Source: Burkholderiales bacterium
GTDB lineage: Bacteria > Pseudomonadota > Gammaproteobacteria > Burkholderiales > Burkholderiaceae
Direction of reading: 5' to 3'
Length of the DNA stretch: 5,417 nucleotides
Assembly (NCBI GenBank): GCA_903643055.1
Contig: CAHJWV010000767.1
Coordinates: 1 to 5,417 of the forward strand
Each line of letters begins with the position of its first letter. Positions within the stretch are counted from its first letter, which is position 1. Position numbers and translations under genes: made by a program. The notes below the pieces were generated by a model that was not told the origin of the DNA, searched no databases, and saw only the letters and a list, made by a program, of their open reading frames with translations. Below, piece after piece: positions 1 to 5,403 of the stretch.

Positions 1-524
1 GCCCTGGCCCATTTTCACAAGCAATGCGCGCGTTGCCGCACCCGCGTGGCCCCGGGCCTTTCGATCGACTTGGCGCATCGCGTCGATGCTGGAGAGATCG
101 ACATGGCGGCCATCATCAAGCCGCCGTTTTCGCTGCCGAGCGATCTGCACTGGACTGCTTTGGCCGTCGAGCCTTTTTGTCTGATCGTGCCGCGGCACAT
201 CGTCGGTGACGACTGGGCCGAACTGCTGTCAACCCACCCCTTTGTGCGCTACGACCGGGCCTCGTTTGGCGGGCGGCTGGTCGACCGCTTCTTGCGCGCA
301 GCGCATCTGAGCGTGCAAGAGGTCTGCGAAGTCGATGAACTCGATGCGGTGGTTCGACTTGTCGCCCTTCGCGTGGGTATCGCGCTGGTGCGGCAATCCG
401 CGCCATCCCTTTGGGCCATCGAACCTTCCACCGCGAAATTGGCTTGATCCATCGACCCCTCAAAAGCCTCAGCGAGCCGGCTCGGATGCTTTGGCAACAG
501 GTGCGAAGCGCTTACGAGAGTTAG
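1..524 (+). pseudogene. LysR-type transcriptional regulator, 3' part, frameshifted
   Basis: Reading begins outside the window. The frame open from base 1 to about 395 gives the effector-binding half of a LysR-type regulator: typical stretches are VDAGEIDMAAII, a region around LIVPRHIVGDDWAELLSTHP, and VVRLVALRVGIALV. This frame then ends at a TGA (445-447) with an atypical tail. From about 402 another frame continues with the usual LysR ending (AIPLG, TFHREIGLIHRPL, LSEPARMLW) to TAG at 522-524. Joining them needs a net loss of one base (or gain of two) between about 385 and 402. The joint also looks some 8-10 residues shorter than I would expect between the ALV strand and the TFHRE strand. 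The family binds DNA as tetramers through an N-terminal helix-turn-helix, which lies outside the window. It reads in the same direction as the GH2 gene and could once have regulated it. Family call is strong; whether the break is real or a sequencing error is open. Confidence 0.85.
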
Positions 525-565
525 CAGCCGAGGATCAAAGCCGCGCTCGTAACACAGTAAGGCTA

Positions 566-626
566 GGTGCTTACACTCACTTCCAGTTTGGAAATTTATT
601 ATTAATATGTAGCCATTATTACTGTT
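566..626 (+). promoter_or_regulatory. AT-rich island with T-N11-A dyad; possible promoter/operator
   Basis: This stretch is strikingly AT-rich inside DNA that is otherwise GC-rich. It contains the perfect dyad TTCCA-GTT-TGGAA (581-593), which fits the T-N11-A pattern of LysR-type binding sites. Just after it come words resembling -10 elements, TAATAT (603-608) and TATTAC (617-622). A -35-like TTGGAA lies at 588-593, but its spacing to these words is poor. It is the likeliest place for a promoter between the regulator remnant and the GH2 gene, although it lies about 500 bases from the GH2 start. The site is inferred from sequence only. Confidence 0.3.
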
Positions 627-897
627 TCCGCCCGGCCCGACACGCTGGCAGGACGTTTTCGACTGGGCATTCAGCCGTTCGAAAGCGCGTGCAGTGCGTC
701 GTTAGTGCCGGTACAGGAAACTGCCACTGGAGACTTGGCCGATGGACCCCTTCGAGCGTTGGCAATGTGCGGCGACACAGCGAGCGTGCAAATGCAAGCC
801 CTGCGCGCCAGTGCGGCGATCTTTGCCGTTGATGCCGGCGCTTCGTGTTTGGACCGAGCGCGATGCGCCGCCAACCCGCTTAGTGCACGCTTCTATT

Positions 898-924
898 GCG
901 CTGCCGCGCGTTGCGCGGTAGCGC
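898..924. other. Strong 12-bp hairpin
   Basis: Arms 898-909 and 913-924 pair over 12 positions, eleven Watson-Crick and one G-T, around a three-base loop GTT. The stem is almost all G-C. No T-tract follows (the next bases are C-rich), so it is not an intrinsic terminator. It is the strongest of several inverted repeats in the GH2 upstream region. The role is unknown. Confidence 0.55.
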
Positions 925-931
925 CCCCGAT

Positions 932-976
932 GCAGCCCCAACGGCTGCGTACGCCGCTTTGCCCACGCAGCGGCGT
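932..976 (+). other. Overlapping inverted repeats able to form alternative hairpins
   Basis: Three pairings are possible. A: GCAGCC (932-937) with GGCTGC (943-948). B: ACGCCGCT (951-958) with AGCGGCGT (969-976). C: GCTGCGT (944-950) with ACGCAGC (965-971). A and B can form together, while C excludes both because it uses bases 944-948 and 969-971. Such competing pairings occur in attenuators and other switching leaders. However, GC-rich DNA produces chance pairings, and neither state has a T-tract or sequesters the GH2 start directly. Confidence 0.35.
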
Positions 977-988
977 TCTGTACCGCGA

Positions 989-1004
989 GCCGTCCCACGA
1001 CGGC
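989..1004 (+). other. 6-bp hairpin and repeated GACGGC words
   Basis: GCCGTC (989-994) pairs perfectly with GACGGC (999-1004) around the loop CCAC. The same 3' arm recurs at 1021-1026 and 1030-1035, so the 5' arm has three possible partners. It continues the hairpin series that starts at 898. Confidence 0.35.
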
Positions 1005-1045
1005 GCAATGAACCTGCTTCGACGGCTCTGACGGCGCCTTCACCC

Positions 1046-1062
1046 GTTCGACAGGTTCGACA
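1046..1062 (+). repeat. Tandem GTTCGACA repeat
   Basis: GTTCGACA occurs at 1046-1053 and 1055-1062, a 9-base period repeated twice, 50 bases before the GH2 start codon, followed by A6. A related TTCGAC occurs at 1018-1023. It could be a pair of half-sites for a regulator or a remnant of a dispersed repeat. No direct evidence of function. Confidence 0.4.
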
Positions 1063-1099
1063 AAAAACCAGCCGGCCCACCGGTTGCTGTTCAGCCCTT

Positions 1100-1105
1100 A
1101 GGAGA
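1100..1105 (+). promoter_or_regulatory. Ribosome binding site of the GH2 gene
   Basis: AGGAGA lies with its AGGAG core eight bases before the GTG at 1113. This decides the start: the GTG opens a lysine/arginine-led hydrophobic signal sequence, exactly as needed for a lipoprotein. Confidence 0.8.
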
Positions 1106-1112
1106 GACACAA

Positions 1113-3959
1113 GTGAAACGAAGCAGACTTTTTTATGCGGCGCTTTTGGCCCCGCTGTGGACCGTGGGTTGCGGCGGGTCGGACGACCCTGCTGCGGCCG
1201 ATATGGCCAGTGCTCCGGCCACCGTGGCCGACACCGCACCGCTGGCTCAGCCTGCGCCGGCCGGGCAGCCCAGCGATGCAGCCACCGATGCACGCGGCAT
1301 GGGGGCGACCATCGCGCCCCGGCTCACCACGCCGTGGACTGCAGAGGCGTTGCAAGCCTCGCAGCCGCTGCCGGAATATCCGCGCCCGCAGCTCACACGC
1401 CAGGAATGGCTGAACCTGAACGGCAAATGGCACTACCAGGGTGGCGCCGCTGCTCCGAGCGCCGACAACGCGCCTGATACAGCGCCGGCCTTCCCGGCCA
1501 ACCCGGAGAAGATTCGCGTGCCGTATCCGGCCGAGTCTTATCTGTCGGGCATCCAACGCTCCGGTGAGCGCAACCTCTGGTACCGCCGCTCATTCGAAGT
1601 GCCTCACGGCTGGGGCGGCAAGCACGTCAAGCTGAACTTCGGTGCCGTGGACCGCAAGGCCACCGTGTATGTGAACGGTAAGAAGGTCGGCCAGCACATC
1701 GGCGGCTACGACGCCTTCAGCTTCGACATCACGCCTTACCTGCGCGCCGGCAGCAATGAGCTGGTGGTCGGTGCCTACGATGCGACGAGCAACGACGGCA
1801 CTGTCGGCAAGCAAAGCAATACGCCGGGCGGCATCTTCTACACGCCGACCTCCGGCATCTGGCAGACCGTGTGGCTGGAGCCCGTGGCCGCAGCGCACGT
1901 CACCCGCCTGGACACCACGCCCGACCTGAGCAACAACACGCTGCGCGTGACGGTGCGCGGTGAAGGCATTCCGGCCAATCAGTCGATCACCGTGACCGCC
2001 TACGACGGCACAAAGTACGTCGGCCACGGCAGCGGCAAGGTCGACCAGGAATTCAGCATCAAGATTCCTGCGGCGCACCGCTGGTCGCCCGAAGACCCGT
2101 TCCTCTACGGCCTGAAGGCCGAGATCAACAACGGCCAGATCGTTGACGTGGTCGGCAGCTATTTCGGCATGCGCTCGATTTCGGTCGGCACCGTCGACGG
2201 CGTGCCGCGCCCCTTGCTGAACGGCAAGTTCGTGTTCCAGCACGGCCCGCTCGATCAGGGCTTCTGGCCGGACGGCCTGTACACCGCGCCGACCGATGAA
2301 GCGCTGAAGTCCGATTTGGTCGCGATCAAGGAACTCGGCTTCAACATGGTTCGCAAGCACATCAAGATCGAACCGCAACGCTGGTTCTATTGGGCCGACA
2401 AGCTGGGCCTGCTGGTGTGGCAAGACATGCCGCATGCCTGGGATGCCGAATCCGATGCCGCGGTGCGCGCTGAAGTCGAACGCGAAGACCATGAGATCGT
2501 GGATGAGCACCGCTCGTCGCCATCGGTCGTCACCTGGGTCATCTTCAATGAGAGCTGGGGCGATTTCGACATGGCCCGCATGGCCGGCACCTTCAAGGAA
2601 TGGGACGCAAGCCGCCTGATCAACACCCATTCCGGCATCAACTTCGCCCCGGGCGATTCAGGCGCTGGCGACCTGATCGACGTGCATTCCTACCCCGGCC
2701 CGTCGACGCCGGCCTTCCAGCCCGGCCGCCCGGCCGTGCTCGGCGAATACGGTGGCAACGGCCTGCGTGTCGAAGGCCACATGTGGAACCCCGCCGTGAC
2801 CTGCTGCTACACGCTCTACCCGGACGCAGCCGCGCTGACCCAGGTGTTCACCGGCCAGATCAGCCTGCTGCGCGAGCAGGCGTCGACGCAAGGCCTGAGT
2901 GCCGCGGTCTATACCGAGATCACCGACGTCGAAGACGAACTCAACGGCTTCCTGACCTATGACCGCCAGGTCAAGAAGCTGGACTTTGCCGCGGTGCGCG
3001 CTGCCAACGAGCAACTGCTCAACGGCGTGCCCTTCGTTCGCACCGGCGGGTCGTATTCGCTGCGCAGCGTGGCCACCGACGCCACCGACCGATTCCTCAG
3101 CCACAACGCGGCGCTGACCAGCATCGCCGGCGTCGCGGCCGACAGCACCGACCTGGCCAAGCAGGCCGCATCGTGGAAGCTGTCGCCCGGCCTGGGCGAT
3201 GCCAACTGCCTGTCGTTCGAGTCAATCGATCAGCCCGGCCAGTTCCTGCTGGCACAAGCCACCATCACCGTGGCGAGCTACGCCAACAGCGACGTATTCC
3301 GCAATGACGCGACCTTCTGCCCGCACAAGGCGCTGAATGGCGGCACCGGCTTCTCGTTCGAATCGAAGAGCCATCCAGGCAGCTATCTGCGCCAACAGAA
3401 CTCGGCGGTCGCTTTAGGTACCGAGACCGGCGACGCAGGCTTTCGCGCCGACGCCTCGTGGCTGCTAGTGCCCGGCTTCTGGCGCAGCACCGTCGCCTTG
3501 CCGGTCGGTGAATGGCATTCGCTGCGGGTGCTGACGCCGAACTACGACACGCGCTACGTGCGGCATGCCTCGGGGCTGCTCAACACCCAGGTCGTCAACG
3601 CCAGCAGCGACGACACGCTGAAGGCCGACGCCACCTGGCGCATCGTCAAGGGCCTGGCCGACTCGTCGTGCTATTCCCTCGAGTCGAAGAACTTTCCGGG
3701 CGAATACATGCGCCACGCCTACTCGCGCGTGCGCCGCGGCGCGCTGGAAGACAGCGAGCTGTTCCGCCAAGACGCGACCTTCTGCACCTCGCAGGGCACA
3801 GTCGGCGTGCGTCTCGCGGCCTTCAACTACCCGGACCGTTTCGTGCGCCACTACGCCGAAGAACTCTGGATTGCCGATGGCCGCGGCAGCGACTGGAACT
3901 CGGCCGGCGGGCTGGAGATCGACAGCAACTGGGCCATCGAAAGCCCGTGGGCGCCTTGA
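1113..3959 (+). CDS. Secreted lipoprotein GH2 glycoside hydrolase with two C-terminal AbfB modules
   Basis: 948 residues, GTG start. Residues 1-19 form a lipoprotein signal peptide (K2, R3, R5, then a hydrophobic core) ending in a TVGC lipobox with C20 as the lipidated residue. G21 follows rather than Asp, which suggests outer-membrane sorting. An Ala/Pro-rich linker runs to about residue 65. The GH2 core follows: sugar-binding jelly-roll domain (about 95-260), Ig-like domain (about 262-355) and TIM barrel (about 360-640). E480 in the FNESWG motif is the expected acid/base and E545 in VLGEYGG the expected nucleophile of this retaining family. H525 lies in DVHSYPGP. Two AbfB beta-trefoils follow (about 645-790 and 800-946). 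AbfB/CBM42 modules bind arabinofuranose side chains, so arabinoxylan or arabinan fragments are a likely anchor or substrate. The hydrolysed sugar (galactose, glucuronic acid, arabinose or other) cannot be told from motifs alone. The gene looks intact and monocistronic, ending before a strong terminator. Family call is firm; substrate is inferred. Confidence 0.93.
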   Translation: MKRSRLFYAALLAPLWTVGCGGSDDPAAADMASAPATVADTAPLAQPAPAGQPSDAATDARGMGATIAPRLTTPWTAEALQASQPLPEYPRPQLTRQEWLNLNGKWHYQGGAAAPSADNAPDTAPAFPANPEKIRVPYPAESYLSGIQRSGERNLWYRRSFEVPHGWGGKHVKLNFGAVDRKATVYVNGKKVGQHIGGYDAFSFDITPYLRAGSNELVVGAYDATSNDGTVGKQSNTPGGIFYTPTSGIWQTVWLEPVAAAHVTRLDTTPDLSNNTLRVTVRGEGIPANQSITVTAYDGTKYVGHGSGKVDQEFSIKIPAAHRWSPEDPFLYGLKAEINNGQIVDVVGSYFGMRSISVGTVDGVPRPLLNGKFVFQHGPLDQGFWPDGLYTAPTDEALKSDLVAIKELGFNMVRKHIKIEPQRWFYWADKLGLLVWQDMPHAWDAESDAAVRAEVEREDHEIVDEHRSSPSVVTWVIFNESWGDFDMARMAGTFKEWDASRLINTHSGINFAPGDSGAGDLIDVHSYPGPSTPAFQPGRPAVLGEYGGNGLRVEGHMWNPAVTCCYTLYPDAAALTQVFTGQISLLREQASTQGLSAAVYTEITDVEDELNGFLTYDRQVKKLDFAAVRAANEQLLNGVPFVRTGGSYSLRSVATDATDRFLSHNAALTSIAGVAADSTDLAKQAASWKLSPGLGDANCLSFESIDQPGQFLLAQATITVASYANSDVFRNDATFCPHKALNGGTGFSFESKSHPGSYLRQQNSAVALGTETGDAGFRADASWLLVPGFWRSTVALPVGEWHSLRVLTPNYDTRYVRHASGLLNTQVVNASSDDTLKADATWRIVKGLADSSCYSLESKNFPGEYMRHAYSRVRRGALEDSELFRQDATFCTSQGTVGVRLAAFNYPDRFVRHYAEELWIADGRGSDWNSAGGLEIDSNWAIESPWAP

Positions 3960-3979
3960 TGATGAACCGGTGATTCGTT

Positions 3980-3997
3980 GATCGGCCATCGCCGATC
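3980..3997. other. Perfect 7-bp dyad after the GH2 stop
   Basis: GATCGGC (3980-3986) and GCCGATC (3991-3997) are exact inverted repeats around CATC, 20 bases past the GH2 stop codon. No T-tract follows. It may stabilise the 3' end of the transcript or be a protein site. It sits 21 bases before the main terminator. Confidence 0.45.
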
Positions 3998-4018
3998 GCG
4001 AGACTCATGAAACCGAAA

Positions 4019-4048
4019 GCCGTCACCGCGAGGTGGCGGCTTTTTTTT
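4019..4048 (+). terminator. Intrinsic terminator after the GH2 gene, possibly bidirectional
   Basis: Arms 4019-4027 and 4032-4040 form a 9-bp stem (one G-T pair) closed by the loop GCGA, a GNRA tetraloop, followed at once by eight T (4041-4048). This is a textbook rho-independent terminator for the plus strand, starting 59 bases after the GH2 stop. Read on the minus strand the same stem is followed by a weaker TTTCGGTTT tail, so it may also end the convergent flagellar transcript. Confidence 0.93.
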
Positions 4049-4117
4049 GGAGCGTTGGGAGTTTGAACACTGGGCGATGTAAGGCCAGCTGAGGCAACTG
4101 CTGGCGTGCCACTGCGA

Positions 4118-4417
4118 TCAGGCGCGAATGTCGATCAGTGAACCCAGCAACTGGTTTTGCGTTTGCATCGCCCGCACGCTGGCTTTGAACACATACACCG
4201 CGACGCTTTGCTGAACGCTGTCGGCCGCCAGATTCGAGCCGGGCACCGCTGCCGACCCGACCGAAGCCGCAACGCCGCCATCGGCCAAAGCCTCTTGTGC
4301 AACCACCTGTCGCCGATAACCCGCTGTCTGCGCATTGGCAACGTTATTCGCCGCCGCGCCCAGCCCCAACATGGCTGCGTTCATACCGGATACGGCGATG
4401 GAATTGATGGCGCTCAT
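4118..4417 (-). CDS. Small flagellar basal-body rod-like protein (FlgB/FlgC-like, 99 aa)
   Basis: 99 residues. The N-terminus INSIAVSGMNAA followed by ANNVANAQTAGY (23-34) is the signature of the flagellar basal-body rod N-terminal family (Flg_bb_rod), whose usual form is ANN-(I/L)-AN-x-x-TPGY; here Pro is replaced by Ala (TAGY). The C-terminus (about 70-99, ending MQTQNQLLGSLIDIRA) matches the C-terminal helix shared by rod, hook and hook-associated proteins. The middle is a short Gly/Ala/Val stretch. FlgB and FlgC are nearer 130-140 residues, so this is a minimal version with only the two coiled-coil-forming ends. No classical signal peptide is seen, as expected for substrates of the flagellar type III exporter. 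It stands alone rather than in a flgBC operon, with its own sigma-28-type promoter. I infer a late-expressed accessory axial or export-related protein; the exact role is unknown. Confidence 0.85.
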   Translation of the reverse strand: MSAINSIAVSGMNAAMLGLGAAANNVANAQTAGYRRQVVAQEALADGGVAASVGSAAVPGSNLAADSVQQSVAVYVFKASVRAMQTQNQLLGSLIDIRA

Positions 4418-4424
4418 GGGATGG

Positions 4425-4429
4425 ACCTC
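4425..4429 (-). promoter_or_regulatory. Ribosome binding site of the mini rod gene
   Basis: On the minus strand GAGGT lies seven bases before the ATG at 4417-4415. A better-looking AAGGAG (4437-4432) is 14 bases away and overlaps the -10 element, so it probably is not transcribed. If the sigma-28 start lies near 4429, the leader is only about 12 bases and GAGGT sits at the very 5' end of the mRNA. Confidence 0.55.
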
Positions 4430-4435
4430 AACTCC

Positions 4436-4462
4436 TTATCGGCGGTTCTCAAACCGACTTGA
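4436..4462 (-). promoter_or_regulatory. Sigma-28 (FliA) flagellar promoter
   Basis: On the minus strand: TCAAGTCG (4462-4455), exactly 11 bases, then GCCGATAA (4443-4436). The sigma-28 consensus is TAAAGTTT-N11-GCCGATAA, and some polar-flagellated gammaproteobacteria favour TCAAG in the -35. The -10 octamer matches at all eight positions, the -35 at five of eight, and the spacing is exact. The expected start is around 4428-4430, 11-13 bases before the ATG. It lies directly before a flagellar rod-like gene, which makes a chance match unlikely. The gene should therefore be in the last class of the flagellar cascade, expressed after FlgM export. Confidence 0.8.
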
Positions 4463-4518
4463 GCTTGCCGATCGACTGGCGTGGGCCGGCGGCGAGTTGT
4501 TTTCGCCACGCAGTCCGC

Positions 4519-5386
4519 TCAAGGCAAGGCCGTGTTGCTCGGCCCGATGGCGTTCGATGCGCTGATCGCGGCCAAGCCCATGCGGCTGAGAAAAGGCCGC
4601 AACTTCGCCCACGGCAACCTGACTTCTACGTTGCAAGCCTGTGTCCCATGAATCATCTGTGGCGAAAAGCTGATGCCTTTGGTGGTCGGCCACATGGCGT
4701 AGCTGATCTCGCCAGGGTTCAGTCCTTCACAATCGGCGAGCGCGGAATCCGCCTCGAACGCCGCCATCAGCCGCTCATCGACTCGGGTTCGCCAGTGGGC
4801 TGGTGATGCGCCATCCAGCCAATCCGAGACATCGACCCGGCGCCCGTTGCGGGTGTCGAAGGTCCAGACGTCTTGCCGACTGTTCGGGTGGGCGCCGCCG
4901 CAATCGTCGGTCTGCGCCACCGCCACCGTGAGCCAGGTGGCGCCGCGCTCCAGCGGCGCCAAGGTCCATTCATAGCCGCCCTGGCGGCCATCGTCCATCT
5001 CCAGCATGTTGCCGCGGCAAGTCATCGCGGCAATGGTTTCGTCCAGCAGTGCTTCACGCAAAACCTGGTTGATCAGCGCCAGTGCCGGCTCGGCGCCAAT
5101 CAACTCGATGCCCTGTACCGAGGGGTTCGCGGGCGGTCAGGAGGCGATATCGCAAATCTTCCCTGCCTCGGCATGTTCCTCCATCGCGACGTCGTCGCCC
5201 TCGGCCACCTCGCCGTGGATCGCCATCGACAGCGCGACGTCTTCCAGTTGACGCAGGTCGTAATAGCTGCCCCCCCGACTCGCTCAGGCAAGCCACGATG
5301 GCTCGGGCGCCAATCTTTCCCTGCCAGACGCCGCGCCAGCTCGGCGCTAGCTCGCCAGCATGCGCAAGGGTCGGCCATGCCGCCAT
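4519..5386 (-). pseudogene. Broken gene for a probable exported protein of unknown function
   Basis: Three pieces read as one ancestral gene. Piece 1 starts at the ATG at 5386 and contains LAHAGELAPSWRGVWQGKIG and ARAIVACLSESGG, like the mature start of an exported protein. At the G7 tract (5276-5270) the frame must change: with one G fewer it continues GSYYDLRQLEDVALSM. In that frame a TGA (5139-5137) follows CDIAS, and the same frame then stays open, with no further shift, through VQGIELIGAEPALALINQVL to the stop at 4519. The last piece has C-GGAHPN (about 4902-4882), then FDTRNGRRVDVSDWLD, a layout reminiscent of RsiV-like DUF3298 regions, and ends ACNVEVRLPWAKLRPFLS. Cysteines (TC, DDC, ADC, QAC) suggest disulphides in an exported protein. 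No good internal start or ribosome site was found for the last piece. The family name is tentative. The breaks may be genuine decay or indel errors. Confidence 0.6.
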
Positions 5387-5403
5387 CTCTCCACGACCAC
5401 AAA

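Larger units (their letters stand above)
525..1112. other. 588-base intergenic region without a convincing gene
   Basis: Open frames exist on both strands, but their translations are Arg/Ala/Pro-rich without domain-like patterning, no start has a good ribosome binding site, and none matches a family I know. What is visible: an AT-rich island at 566-626, then a GC-rich part with at least four inverted repeats between 898 and 1004, repeated GACGGC words (999-1004, 1021-1026, 1030-1035), and a tandem GTTCGACA repeat at 1046-1062. No T-tract terminator follows the LysR remnant. The region is long for a promoter gap, so it may be a structured 5' leader of the GH2 mRNA, a small RNA locus, or debris of a decayed gene. 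Confidence 0.6.

Noticed and set aside
335..832. 165-residue plus-strand frame starting inside LysR
   Set aside because: Only the part to the TAG at 522 belongs to the LysR tail if frames are checked base by base; the rest is a different frame with no coding character.
898..924. 12-bp hairpin as an intrinsic terminator for the LysR gene
   Set aside because: It is followed by C-rich sequence, not a T-tract, and lies about 370 bases past the LysR stop.
932..1035. CRISPR-like or integron attC-like repeat array
   Set aside because: Repeats are short inverted repeats and six-base words of irregular spacing, with no constant-length repeats and spacers and no attC core sites.
702..1043. Overlapping open frames on both strands between LysR and GH2
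   Set aside because: Translations are Arg/Ala-rich with no recognisable fold pattern, starts lack ribosome sites, and the stretch is dominated by inverted repeats.
1590..2630. 346-residue open frame on the minus strand inside the GH2 gene
   Set aside because: It lies fully antisense to a well-supported GH2 domain, its composition is typical of shadow frames in GC-rich DNA, and it shows no domain pattern or ribosome binding site.
2658..3104. 148-residue minus-strand frame inside the GH2 gene
   Set aside because: Antisense shadow of the TIM barrel and first AbfB region; no supporting motif.
3465..3989. 174-residue minus-strand frame over the AbfB region
   Set aside because: Antisense shadow of conserved beta-trefoil coding sequence; it would also overlap the end of the GH2 gene with no initiation signals.
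5137..5139. TGA as a recoded selenocysteine or readthrough codon
   Set aside because: No selenocysteine insertion hairpin was evident after it, and a second lesion (the G7 tract) in the same gene favours plain disruption or sequencing error.
5054..5402. Two Arg-rich minus-strand frames after the G7 tract
   Set aside because: Beyond the tract they turn into Arg/Gly-rich sequence, whereas the third frame gives SYYDLRQLEDVAL and joins the 3' half; they are frameshift tails.
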